Part shown: piece after piece, positions 23,939 to 34,640 of the stretch
How positions within the stretch are numbered: the stretch's first letter is position 1
Layout of the letters: every line of letters begins with the position of its first letter
Assembly: GCA_022495005.1 (NCBI GenBank)
Contig: JAGYXB010001020.1
Span: 62,001 to 126,000, forward strand
Direction: 5' to 3'
DNA: 64,000 bases
Source: Rhyacophila brunnea
Lineage: Eukaryota > Arthropoda > Insecta > Trichoptera > Rhyacophilidae
The notes under the pieces: model-generated
Seen by the model: only the letters and a program-made list of their open reading frames with translations
Database searches by the model: none
What the model was told of the DNA's origin: nothing
Made by a program: the position numbers and the translations under genes

Positions 23939-24563
23939 TACAGTCCAACTTGGTTATTACGAGGAAAATGGGACTGACTGAATTTGCTCGTTAGAAGCGT
24001 TACTCGTTATATCAGAGAATAGATATTTTTAAATGAGCGGTCACATAAGACAAAAAGGCGCAAATTAAACCAAAATATACAAATAGAATTTACCCCCGAA
24101 ACAAGCATGGCATTCATAAACTACAAAAAAAGTTGTTTATTGTAATGAACGCTGGTAGGTAGCTAGTGACTATACAAACCTTGGATTTTTATGATGTAAT
24201 TTCAACCATATACTGTGTTATTACCATATTATACGTGTATACTTTTTCAATATTGTCAGCGAAAACACCAATTAGGTAGATGCTTAGACACTTAACTAGT
24301 GTAATAAACGTAATCCGATTCTGGCGGCATTCTGTCCGGTCGGATTTTATTGCTTAGGGTTGATATGTTTTTAAACGATCGACACATTAACAGTTTTAAG
24401 AAAATTTTTGACGATATTTTAGCTTGGTATAACCGATAAGTAGCTTGTTATAAAAGTGAATAAATGTATGAAGAAAATCATAAACTAAAATGTCAACGAA
24501 TGTTTTCTTGTTATATCCGAGATTTTGCTATAGCCGTGATCGTAATAACCGAGTGTGACTGTA
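23939..24563. mobile_element. pogo/Tigger-like non-autonomous element
   Basis: The element 23941-24561 starts CAGTCCAACTTGGTTATTAC and ends with the inverse, GTAATAACCGAGTGTGACTG. TA flanks both ends (23939-23940, 24562-24563). TIRs of the form CAGTNNNNCTCGGTTATTACGA and repeated TCGTTATA motifs (GCGTTACTCGTTATATCAGAG at about 23997) are typical of pogo/Tigger elements. The interior of about 570 bp has no transposase frame. Confidence 0.8.
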
Positions 24564-25201
24564 ATTGAAATTTACATAGTAATAAACCAATACTATTTAT
24601 TGTAAAAACAAAAAATAAAATAAAATAAGTTAGTTTTTAACGATCTATGTAAGTATATAATATAACATCGTGCGATTCTAATCAATAGCTGGCAATTAAA
24701 TTTATATTTTTATCCAGTTGTTGTATATAACGTTTTACGTATTTTAGCCGTTCGCTGGAGGCACTATCAGATTTTCGTAGTGTATAATTATCATTGTACC
24801 CGCTTCCACAGTAAACTTTCATTCCATTGAACTTTTGAAATTGATCGCAGGCTTCCATAACTCAGACAGTAGCGTACAATATTTTAAACGAAGTAAGTAA
24901 TATTACTTTGCTATATTCTGTTTCCATTCATAAAATTTTAGTTATATTTTGTTTCATATGTGCTTAAAATTTTTGTATTATTCAAAAACTTTTCTAAAAA
25001 TGATTACAAACACTTTTTAAACCTACTTAGTTTTATTAAAATATTATTGAATCTATTACATATGCGTTATATAATTAATGTATTGCTATTAATTGTGCAT
25101 AGAGAAAAATAGAGCAATTGTCATATAATATTATAAATAATAAATAAATTATGAAAATATACATCACAAAATAATTAGTATAGTATAAGAAGTATAAATA
25201 A
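24564..25201. other. Intron 1 sequence, no gene seen
   Basis: AT-rich; nothing recognised. Confidence 0.5.
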
Positions 25202-25692
25202 TAATTACAAGATAAAAAGAGCTTTTTATATACTGCGTTTTTAAATTTTATGTTGAATCATACAATTCTTTGTATTAATAATTTAGGACAAATAAGGCAA
25301 TTGTAAACAAATCATTTTTTTGCTATTTTGCAACAAACGAACAAATAATATAGAATACTGAAATCTCATTTTGATTTCCATAGTAACGCACGTATATATC
25401 AAAAATTTAGTTGCTAAGACCACCCCCTTAGCAACCAATAATAGTGGATTAGATTGCGGATTTCTCCCGAAATAACTTTTCATACAAAACAGAATTAACT
25501 GAAACTGAATTCAATTTTGCTTAAATATGGCTAAAATTATTAAAAAAATGCATTGGCATTGTGTTCTGATATATTCTAAAAGTTTCAAATGTCTAGCTAG
25601 TCGGGAAGTTAGTTAAAAATTGATTGCAAGATTTGTACTGGATAAACAACCACCGGACAAACAAGAATACGAGCTAAGAAAAACGTGGTAAA
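25202..25692 (-). repeat. Repeat family D, copy 2 (minus)
   Basis: This is the reverse complement of the family at 10855 and 44105: AAAATGCATTGGCATTG, GTCTAGCTAGTCGGGAAG, ACGAGCTAAGAAAAACGTGG. It is about 80 bp longer than the other copies because of extra sequence around 25255-25365. It keeps the central GTTGCTAAG...CTTAGCAACC stem seen in copy 3. Confidence 0.75.
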
Positions 25693-26789
25693 ATAGTCGA
25701 GGATCTACCGGGTAAAGCATGTTTGTATTGAGAGAGAAAATATCACACGCAGTTACAACTTGTTTTTGTAGTATTTTTTATCATAATTTGTATTTCCGTT
25801 TATCGTTATTAATTTCAATTCTGGACTACCTACCTACTTATGTTTGTAATAATATATTCAATAAAATTTACGTACTATTTTACTTATTTTTCACGTACAA
25901 CTAGACTTGAAATTTGGTACACAAATGCTGATAAGATGATGAATAAAATTCAAAAGGATGATCAGATCTTGGAGGCTTCCTTCGACAATGGTCTTCTTGT
26001 TAAAACTTTTGCCATTACTTTTTTTTACATTAGTGTCTTCATTCATTATCGCTGACGACATATTGCCAACAAATGGAATTGTATTATATAGTTGAATTCA
26101 TACATATTATTATTAAATAAATTTTAATAAAAAAACGTCGTTGTCGCTGTCGTATCAAAATAATAATTATTAGCGAAGTTAAAGTATGAGAGCTCTTTCA
26201 TTTTGAGGCCCGAGAAAGTTTTAAGCGACGAACCTTGATATTATTTACTTGTGTAGCATGTGTCTCCATTAAAACTTTTGCCAATATTGTCGACGTCCTT
26301 GTTAGAAACGGATTTCTATGAAATAAATAGTGTTCACAGATTAATAACACTGGCTTTTATACAATATATTGTTTTCAAACAAACAATTGTTTTTCATAAG
26401 AATATAATTCATATGCGTAGTTTTGTTATAATATAATTTTTCTTTTCAAAATTCTTTTCTATTTCTTTTTATTTTAAAATTGTACCATTGTAATTGGTGG
26501 CGCAATTTAAAATGAATCAAAATTTAAAATTTAAAATCAATAAAGTCATTGTTTAACTCTTAAAAGTATGAATTTTTCCATTTTTAATATATATATTATA
26601 CATATAATCTTAATAATATTAAATTATAATAGGTATTAAAAAAAATATTGTATTATAAAAACAGTTTGTATTCGAATGAATCAGCAGTATGACAAGTAGC
26701 TTATGCTGGCACCAGGTGTTTTTCTTATCCAAATCGTTCAATTGATACCAAAAATAGTTAGAATCATGTCACGATATCGATTTCAATTG
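25693..26789. other. Intron 1 sequence, possible LINE scrap
   Basis: A 71-codon plus-strand frame at 25840-26055 contains WYTNADKMMNKI, which resembles the YTNADSLLNKL start of LINE endonuclease domains, but it fades at once. AATTTAAAAT repeats lie at 26505-26535. Otherwise nothing. Confidence 0.3.
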
Positions 26790-27352
26790 ACAAAAACTTC
26801 TTGACCATGTTTATCTTCGAAGAAATATGGGCCAAATCCTCCGACTCAAAAAACACACGAAACAGTGACATGTTTAAGAAAAATCGTCACTTCTTGAATT
26901 TATTGCTTTTGGGTGTTCTGTCACCTATATTTGGCAATTTTGCGTCTTTGCATATAACAAATCCTCACCTTCTTTCAGTACGTGGAGTATCAATTCACGA
27001 ACGTACGATGCTGTTGATAGTCAGAAAGCTTTATGGCCTGGCCTGACTTTTTTTTTTCAAAATTCGTTGTAACGAACGTCTGGAAATGTTTAATTATAGC
27101 AAATGACGAGTATAAGTCATAGTTTATTTGCAACACTCTTTCAAACTGGACGATGACGAATTGCTGTATGCTTGTTTTGCACAGAACCATTTTTTTGAAT
27201 TTCTCGATTAAATTCTTCACTACATTGAATGATGGCACATGATTTTGCGCGTAGTCAGAATGAATTTTACAAGTTAGTACATTGCTGGTGAAACCATTTT
27301 TATTACAATTTTTAATAATTTCAAAGTGTTCTGCATTAGTGTACCCCTGCAT
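26790..27352 (-). pseudogene. Mariner-like transposase relic (DUF4817-type N-terminus)
   Basis: The minus-strand frame 27352-26990 starts QGYTNAEHFEIIKNCNKNGF, then HSDYAQNHVPSFNVVKNLIEKF, resembling the helix-turn-helix (DUF4817-like) N-terminus of a mariner-type transposase family. Further along the same strand (about 26875-26800) another frame reads HVTVSCVF-stop-VGGFGPYFFEDKHGQEVFVN, matching the VTVWCxFWAGGIIGPYFFE segment near the catalytic DDE core of that family. Stops and a large missing central portion mean it is dead. TIRs were not found. Confidence 0.65.
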
Positions 27353-27627
27353 GTTTTTTAAAGGTTATGTAATAGACGATGTTTGTACATTATAAATATT
27401 ATACGTCTGGCAACTGAAAAATGGCGGCAAATTTGAAGTTGCTGTTTTTGTTGCGCCACACTATAGGTATAGGTGGAATATGGCTAGTAATTCTGCGTGA
27501 TTTTCTGCATTTAATTTGCATTAAAAGAATAGATACGTTTCAACATCAAAGTGACAAAATTAGTTAGTTTTATACAATAATAATATAGATATTCGTTTAC
27601 AAAGTTGATGACAATTTTAAAAAAGTT

Positions 27628-28215
27628 AAAAAAATGCCCTTGCTCTTTTGTACAAGGTGGTTGGGAGGGTAAGTTACATTAATGTGCAGTTAATTTATGT
27701 TCATCCATTTACATCTTTAATTTTCTTTATGACCAGAATTCAATATTTTGTGTATTGTTCTTGTGTTGTTTTGTTGTTTAGTATTTCGTAAGATTTTTGT
27801 AGGTCGATTTAATGATTTAATAATTAAATGCTGTCTACATAGAGTTCTGAGAGTCCATTGCTCCTTTTCTAGTAAAGGGTAGTCGTTGATGACATGGCAC
27901 ACAGTTTGAGGTGTGTAACCGTCACATGAAAAACAGTCTTCGTCCCTCATCTTTTTAGATAGGCTCCTACTGCTCCGTGGCCTCTTAGTATCTCTGTAAG
28001 TTCATATAATATTTTTACGTTCCTGACAAGAGTGATGGCAGAGTTTATGTTTGGAATAAATGTCTGCGTTATTGATCCTGTGGCGCATGTTGTGTATCTG
28101 TTGTTCCATAGCTCTATTGTGTCTTCGTTTAGTTTTTGTTTTGCGTAACTTAGGGGGAAATGTGTGTAGGTTGAAGGTCTTTTATCTGTTTTGGCCTGTT
28201 AAGCGTAGCGTTTAG
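27628..28215 (-). pseudogene. LINE 3' end with RNase-H-type C-terminus
   Basis: On the minus strand, from about 28180, one frame reads THFPLSYAKQKLNEDTIELW..NSAITLVRNVKILYELTEILRGHGAVGAYLKR. After a one-base frameshift (about 27950) the next frame reads MRDEDCFSCDGYTPQTVCHVINDYP. This is the end of the RNase H-like region and the C-x-x-C..QTxxHVxxxCP tail of Jockey/R1/I-type LINEs (the last Cys is Tyr here). The 3'UTR runs to 27628 and ends with ACCACCTTGTACAAAAG..CAAGGGCAT and a short A-run, nearly the tail of SINE family B. Reverse transcriptase and endonuclease are absent (5' truncated). Confidence 0.75.
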
Positions 28216-30360
28216 CGCATAATCGAAGCATATTGGCCTCCACCACAGTACAGATTAGTAAGATAGTAATGTAAAAACTAATCACCATAGCCCTGGAGTT
28301 TGGAGCCAGTTTTGGTTTACGTTTTAGTTACAGTCATATCGTAAAATGCAAGATATATAAAGCCTGCTGAGTATATTCAAATATTATCTATATTGAATGC
28401 AAGTTTAGTTCACGTAACAAACAGTATGCATACTATGGTACAGACGTATTTATTTTTTTATTCAATTTACTGGGAAAGATTAAAATATTTTCTTCAATAT
28501 ATTTAAATCGAAATTATCAAAATAAGACGATGTATATTTTTTTATTATGCAAAATGGAACTGTATACACTTTTAGAAAAAATGGTTAGAAAACTTTCAAA
28601 ATGTGTGTATAGAAGGATAATATTAATAAAAATTTAATATCGAGGTGATGTTCTCAAAAAAAAATATCAAAGACTTAGTACTAATCCTTTTTATGGTGTT
28701 AACTTTACTGTCGATTCATGATACAAATGTATTCTATTTTTAATTAAGTAAAATGCAATTTTATAGTACCAATTCCACGTTTTTTTATGAAATATTAAAC
28801 TGTATCGGTTTCCTCCACTTTAGAGAGACATTGTTGTATTAGTACTATAAAATTACGATTTATTCAATGAGTACTAATTATAAAGTTGGCATATTTTAGT
28901 CATGTTATTTGGAAACCTGAGAAGTATTACCTTTTGCATTTTATCATTAAAGGGATGACTTTTGGTAAGAAAATTCCTGGTAAAAATGAACGTCTGACTG
29001 AAATATGGAAGATATCTGATTTAGTTAACTAATGCGTCTGTATTCAGAGTAATGACATACAGGAAACATATCCTGGCTGTCATTTAATAATACATAATAT
29101 GATACAGTAAAAAAAAATAATTAAAATAATTATATTGGTTAAGTAATAGAGAAATTTGATATTAACCTCCCTTTATTCTGATGGATAAACTACCAACTCA
29201 AGGTTTTTACTTGAGTGGTTGGTAAATTATTTAATGAAAAAACTTCTACGTTTACAGCATCGTTACTAATAGATAAAAACAAGACAAGACAATTATAATT
29301 ATTAAAAACTTTCACGAAGGATATGTCCACAATATTAAAAAATAAAATACGTTGTTACCAAAAGGTCAGTAGAGCGATTTCTATTGACCAAAACTGAAGT
29401 TGATCTGAAAATAACCACACCACGTTTAGAGCATATGACTATATTAAGGTACCTATTTACAGAACAATAAATAAAAATAGTGCAACGGGTATATTATGTA
29501 ATACAATCTGGTCAATGCACTCCCTAGAGATGTAGAGATTTTTAGCGATGCATTATGTATTTTGTTTTTAAAATTCTATTTTATTGTTTCCTTTTTTTTT
29601 AACTATTGTTGTGGTTTTCTTTAATTTCTTTCTATAAAATTATTTTTTGGTTTGTGTTTTTTCTCTAAGTTTATATACATGTACTTTTTATTCTAAATAT
29701 CATGTTGTGAACCTCTTGAATTAATAATTTAATAATGTGCTCAATGTGTCTTTTTTTAATAAATAAATAAATAAAATAATTCATATCAAATTAACGCATA
29801 ATATGTGCGACTTTCGCTGATGCAATATCATGCAAAGAAAAATAAGGAATATCATGAGTGCTGTATTTAAAAGAATTGGTAATTAAACATAGACTGATCA
29901 GAATATAAGACAATCTGTTAAATATTTATTATGCAATGGGAATATTAGTTTCTGCATTTCACTATTCGCTATTCGCTCAAACTTTGCGATTTTATATTGA
30001 CAAACACCAAATTTAAATGATTATTTACTTTTATATTTTGTAATTAAAAATATTATAAATGAGGATATCTTATGCTTATAGAAGAGTAAACATCGCATTT
30101 ATTTTAAAATAAAAATATTTTGTTATACTAATTTTTGTCTACTATAATAACTACTTAATGGAAATTATCTTGATATATAAGCTCTAAAAGGAGCTGGTAG
30201 TCCGATACAAATTCTATATTGGAGTATTAGTATAGTTTCCTTAACACAATTTCTGTATGTTATTAAAAATAATCTAATGTTGAATGAAGTTTTTGTTGGA
30301 TAATATAATAGTCAAGAATCAATTATTGTAATCAATTTGAGATTATTATAATTATGCATG
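28216..30360. other. Intron 1 sequence, no gene seen
   Basis: AT-rich. T-rich runs and AATAAATAAATAAATA near 29757. No supported element ends or frames. Confidence 0.5.
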
Positions 30361-31354
30361 GTCTATGTCAGTGGTCACCAAACTTAAAAAGGATGTGAGT
30401 AGAGTTGGGTATTTCCCGAGAAACTGAGAAGACTGTCAATCGCGTACGTTCACTAATGTTCCAAAAATTGCGCTCATTTTGAGTCGACGTTGGCTTAATT
30501 GTGTTAAATACCCCGATCAGTCTTTGAACATTTTGTGTTTTCTGTCTACTTTTTTCATATAAAAATCGTTTTTTTTTTCAATTAATATTTGATAATAAAG
30601 AAATTCCGAATCCCGAGGAAAGATTCTCGAGATCCGGGATTTCCCGACATGTTAAAAATTGCAATTCTCGACAGTCAGGATATAAAATCTCGAAAATTTC
30701 TCGAGAATTCCCGTTGGGAAATTTCCGAAACCCAACTCTACATGTGAGTTACTTTCAGAAATTGAAATTTTCTGGTGAGCTACTAATTTTTTATCATCGT
30801 CCTTTATCGTAGCATACATAATAATATTATATTACTTAAAATAAATGAGGATATTGGACTTCCAATAAAATATAAAATGCGTAGGTACCTACTTTAATTA
30901 TTTATTTATAAACAAAATATTAATTGAAAAGTATCTTGAAATAAGTGAGTAAAAGTAAAAATAATTATTGAAAAGAATGACTTTCCTCCACAAATTTTTA
31001 ATTCACGGTGAGTACCTTGTCACTCCCATCTGAATTCAATTATCAAGATATACATCAGTGTATCTGTTTGTATATTTACTTTTAACCACCTTAATAGTGG
31101 AAAATGTTGATCCATATAAATTGATAGAACAAAACAATGCCGTCATTTTGAGAGCAATTCGAATAAAATTGGATACTTTTTTGTTGGGACGAAAGGCCAT
31201 ACAGATTTTACATTGTTACTGAGTTCGAGAAATATTTCATTTCGGAATCCAATAATAAAATTTGAGAGGCAAATTTATAAATATGATAAAATATGCTACG
31301 CGAGCGACCGAAAATGCCACCGCAAGCGACCGTTTGGTGATCACTGGTCTATGA
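30361..31354. mobile_element. hAT element (978 bp) with 8-bp TSD, hosting a second hAT
   Basis: The element 30369-31346 starts CAGTGGTCACCAAACTT and ends GTTTGGTGATCACTG. It is flanked by GTCTATGT and GTCTATGA (30361-30368, 31347-31354), a 7/8 target duplication. Subterminal sequence (GAGTTACTTTCAGAAATTG.., CTACGCGAGCGACCG, CCGCAAGCGACCG) is of the type seen near hAT ends. No transposase frame survives. Its left part is interrupted by the 341-bp element at 30400-30740. Confidence 0.85.
30392..30748. mobile_element. Nested hAT-like MITE
   Basis: The element 30400-30740 starts TAGAGTTGGGTATTTCCCGA and ends CGAAACCCAACTCTA, with further GGGAATTC/TCTCGAGA inverted motifs. The flanks GATGTGAG (30392-30399) and CATGTGAG (30741-30748) match at 7 of 8. 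Removing it restores the continuous subterminal sequence of the outer hAT, so it inserted later. Confidence 0.85.
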
Positions 31355-31479
31355 AATTTGAATGAAAACTTGCATTTTTTATAAATGTATTTTAGTATTA
31401 TACATTGGCATATTTAAATTCCATAAAGGTGAAATATACTATAGTTGTATAATAAAATATTTAGTGGTAACACAGACTT

Positions 31480-31605
31480 GCCAGACAAGCACAACGTTGT
31501 GGACTGTTTGATCTCCACTTCATTTAACACGTTTTCTGTCCAGTGAAACATGTATGATTCATACAAAAACTTATCTTTGGGACAGGGATTCACTCTACGT
31601 AATTT
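31480..31605 (-). pseudogene. Unrecognised coding-like fragment in intron 1
   Basis: From about 31593 downwards the minus strand reads without a stop VNPCPKDKFLYESYMFHW then TENVLNEVEIKQSTTLCLSGKSV, with balanced composition and a plausible residue mix. The upstream TTACGTAG could be an acceptor, but no good donor follows at the end. I do not recognise it. It could be a transposase scrap, a retrocopy or an exon of a nested gene. Confidence 0.3.
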
Positions 31606-32449
31606 ATTACAGCGGTAACAAAAGGTTAGATTAATTTAACGAGAGTGGTTTTTATGATCTCTCTGTAAAGATAGCCCTTCGAAAAATTGTTTCTACCAAT
31701 TTCGTATGGGAATGCTTTGAGTAGCTGACAGAAAAGTGTAAGATGTTACAATGATATTTGTTACTCAAATTGATATTTTGTTATTTATAAAATATAATTC
31801 TATACAATACTTTAAATATTATGTATAAAAAAGTCGGTGTGTGCATTTATGTACGCGCGTTAGAAGTTATACTTCTTTAGCGTAACAAAACAAAAACAAA
31901 ACTTGTGATAACCTTGCGGTGCTAGTCGCGAGGATGGCTTGAGATCGAGAAATTAACTTATATAATTGAATCTACAACAACAACCTTGCAATTTAGAGGC
32001 ATAAACCTCTCCCGGCCCTCTTCAAGGACCAGGAATAATAAAACTAAAATTGCACACGTAAATTTCTACCAACCTCTACTACAGATAAAATTACAGATGA
32101 AGGGGATGCGGGACTAGCCCAGGTGCCCCATAACCGCGGACTATCAAAAGTCAAAGTGATAACATAGATTCTTCGACTATCTCTTAATTATCTTGTTAAA
32201 TTACACACTCAAAAAAAAGGACCGCTTATTGGAACGCCGTTAGCTTATTTTTATACACTTTAACTTACTTTAATTACTAAATTATATAATTATTTATCGT
32301 TGTTTTTATTTTTAAAGTAACAACTGCCACTATGACGTTTAATAGTTTGTTTACGTACGGAATTTCAAATGGCCGATAATAATAAATTCGCTGCCTAAGC
32401 AACGAAACAATTCTAAACTATAATATTATACTATATAATCGTCACGATT
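31606..32449. other. Intron 1 sequence with repeat E block
   Basis: 31855-31884 reads GCGCGTTAGAAGTTATACTT then CTTTAGCG, the reverse complement of the CGCCAAAAGAAGTATAACTTC block at 51272-51294 and 32581-32602. The rest is unassigned. Confidence 0.45.
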
Positions 32450-32615
32450 GCAGTATTATACTGTGGCGTAAAGGTAGTGCGTTCGGCTAATAACCGAACA
32501 ATCGGTGGTTCGAATCCAATCGAGTGCGTTTTTTTTCGTGTGAAAAAATAAATTATGTGTCTGATCTGATTTCCCAAATGCGCCAAAAGAAGTATTACTT
32601 CAATAAGAAATAAAA
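32450..32615 (+). repeat. tRNA-Ile-like SINE head plus repeat E body
   Basis: TGTGGCGTAAAGGTAGTGC is D-arm-like, and TTCGG-CTAATAA-CCGAA is a perfect 5-bp anticodon stem with a loop giving AAT (Ile). GGTGGTTCGAATCCAAT is a T arm with a mismatched stem. The acceptor strands do not pair well (only about four of seven), so this is not a functional tRNA. A T-run and the body CTGATCTGATTTCCCAAATG, CGCCAAAAGAAGTATTACTT follow; the same body occurs at 51251-51295. It is best read as a tRNA-derived SINE. Confidence 0.6.
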
Positions 32616-33024
32616 TATTTAGAGACTTAAGATCTGGTCATTAGATTTTCTCAACAAACTATCTTAAATACAGTTTTTAATGTTTGATGATTCGTTAAAA
32701 GCTACCATATACCTATCCAGTAATGTAGTTTTTAAAAATATGCAATTTAAATCATTTGAATATATTGAAAATCAATGTTGAAATGGATATACTTATGGTG
32801 CTTTAATATATTACAATATTACAAAATTTGTCATTTTGAAGCAGGTACAATATTTTTTCAGCATAAAAGTTTAGTATAGATGAATATTTTTATATATTAC
32901 CATAATTTTAGTAGATCAGGATAATATAATATTATAATATCCGTGTGATACATTATTAAATAAATAAAATTGCAAACTTTACTCATAAAAAGATCGTATA
33001 TATAATTTTTAATTTAATAAAAAT
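32616..33024. other. Intron 1 sequence, no gene seen
   Basis: AT-rich; nothing recognised. Confidence 0.5.
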
Positions 33025-34640
33025 ATATATCATCATCATCAGCCGGGTCCAATGCACTGCTGGATGAAGGCCTCCCCAAGCTTTCTCCAACTCTCTTGGT
33101 CCTGTGTCGTTCGCTGCCATGTATTTCCGCCGAACTTTACCAGTTCGTCAATCCAGCGGCTTTTAGGGCGACCCTGTGGCCGTTTCGTACCCCTTGGGTA
33201 CCACTGGATGACGGCATTTGTCCAGCGGTCGTCCTTTCGGCGAGAAATGTGCCCTGCCCATCTCCATTTCAGCTGTTTGGCAACGTCTATTACATCGCGT
33301 ACTCTTGTCTGCTTCCTAACCCATTCGTTCCTCTTACGGTCCTTTCGCGTGATGCCCAACATGCACCTCTCCATGCCTCGCTGTGTGACTCTTAGCCTTT
33401 GGACATCTCTCGTGTTGAGGGTCCACGTCTCGCAGCCATACGTGAGCACGGGTAGCACACATTGGTTGAACACCCTACGCTTAAGACATAATGGTAGGTC
33501 ACTCTTGAAGATAATATTCAGACGTCCGAAAGCACTCCATCCCAGCTTTGTTCTTCGAGCAATTTTATCGTGCATGCTTCCGTCTATAGACACCTGCTGT
33601 CCATGATAGATGTAGCTGCTGACTTGCTCGAGTTGGGTGCCAGAAATACAGATAATCGCAGGGTCCGAAAAACAGTTCCTCATCACTTTTGTCTTTGAGA
33701 CATTTATCTTTAGACCGACCGTTTGACTGACATCCGCGAGTTCTTGCATTCTACCTTGGAGGTCTTTCGGGTCTTGTGAGAGTATAACAATATCATCTGC
33801 AAAGCGCAAGTGACTGAGGTGCTCTCCGTTAATTGGAACACCTTTTTCCTCCCAATCAAGTTTCCTAAATAAGTCCTCAAGAGTAGCGGTGAATAGTTTA
33901 GGTGAAATGGTATCACCTTGCCGGACACCTTTGTTAATGGGGAATTTACACGACCGTTTGTGGAGTTTCACGCATGCTGTGGCATTACTGTATAGGTATA
34001 CTGTTCAATATGTTTATGTAGCGTCTGGAAATTCCTTGGTTGCTAAGGGCGTCTATAATTGAGAATTTTTTGATGGAATCAAACGCCTTTTCATAGTCTA
34101 TAAAACCAAGATATAATGGCAGTTTGTATTCCTGGTAGCGCTCTATGATTTCCCTGACGACCTGTATATGATCCATAGTACTGTAGCCTCTTCTGACACC
34201 GGCTTGCTCTCTTGGTTGGTTCTCGTCTAGACCTGTTTCGAGACGGTTTGAGAGTATTTTCGTGAAAACCTTATACAGAATTGGCAGTAGACTAATTGGT
34301 CGATAGTTTTTCAGATCTTTAGTGTCTCCTTTCTTATGGAGAATAATAATGGAGGCATTTTTCCATGACTCTAGGATGTTCTCTTCGTGCAGACAAGACG
34401 TGAACAGACGTGCGAGCACATCGCTCACCGTCCTCCCGGCCCGTTTGAGAACATCGATAGTCAGCCCATCTTCTCCCGGGGCTTTCCCACTCTTCATGCA
34501 CATTATAGCATATTCCACCTCTGTGGTAGTAACCTCGGGAAGAGGATCTCCATATTCTCCGTTCACCGGAAGATCTGAATTGATGTCAGTGTCATCTTTG
34601 TATAAAGCGCTGTAAAACTCTAAATATAGGTAGTACAATG
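33025..34640 (-). pseudogene. RTE-type LINE, reverse transcriptase with one frameshift
   Basis: Two minus-strand frames cover most of the RT. The upstream one (34638-33985) has KAPGEDGL, NYRPISLLPILYKVFTKILS, QAGVRRGYSTMDHI and the motif-A region GFIDYEKAFDSI. The downstream one (33971-33039) has NKGVRQGDTISPKLF, the catalytic LRFADDIVI, GLKINVSKTKVM, LTYGCETWTL and KRPQGRPKSRWIDEL. A small indel near 33985-34000 shifts the frame between them. The catalytic aspartates are intact. The apurinic endonuclease is missing (5' truncated near 34630). The 3' end is an ATG/ATC-repeat tail at 33025-33042. The element type is RTE/BovB-like. It is the youngest-looking LINE here, but dead. Confidence 0.9.

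Noticed and set aside
32455..32530. Functional tRNA-Ile(AAT) gene
   Set aside because: The anticodon arm is perfect but the acceptor stem and one T-stem pair fail, and the downstream body recurs elsewhere as a repeat.
33052..33606. 184-codon plus-strand frame
   Set aside because: Antisense shadow of the LINE at 33025-34640.
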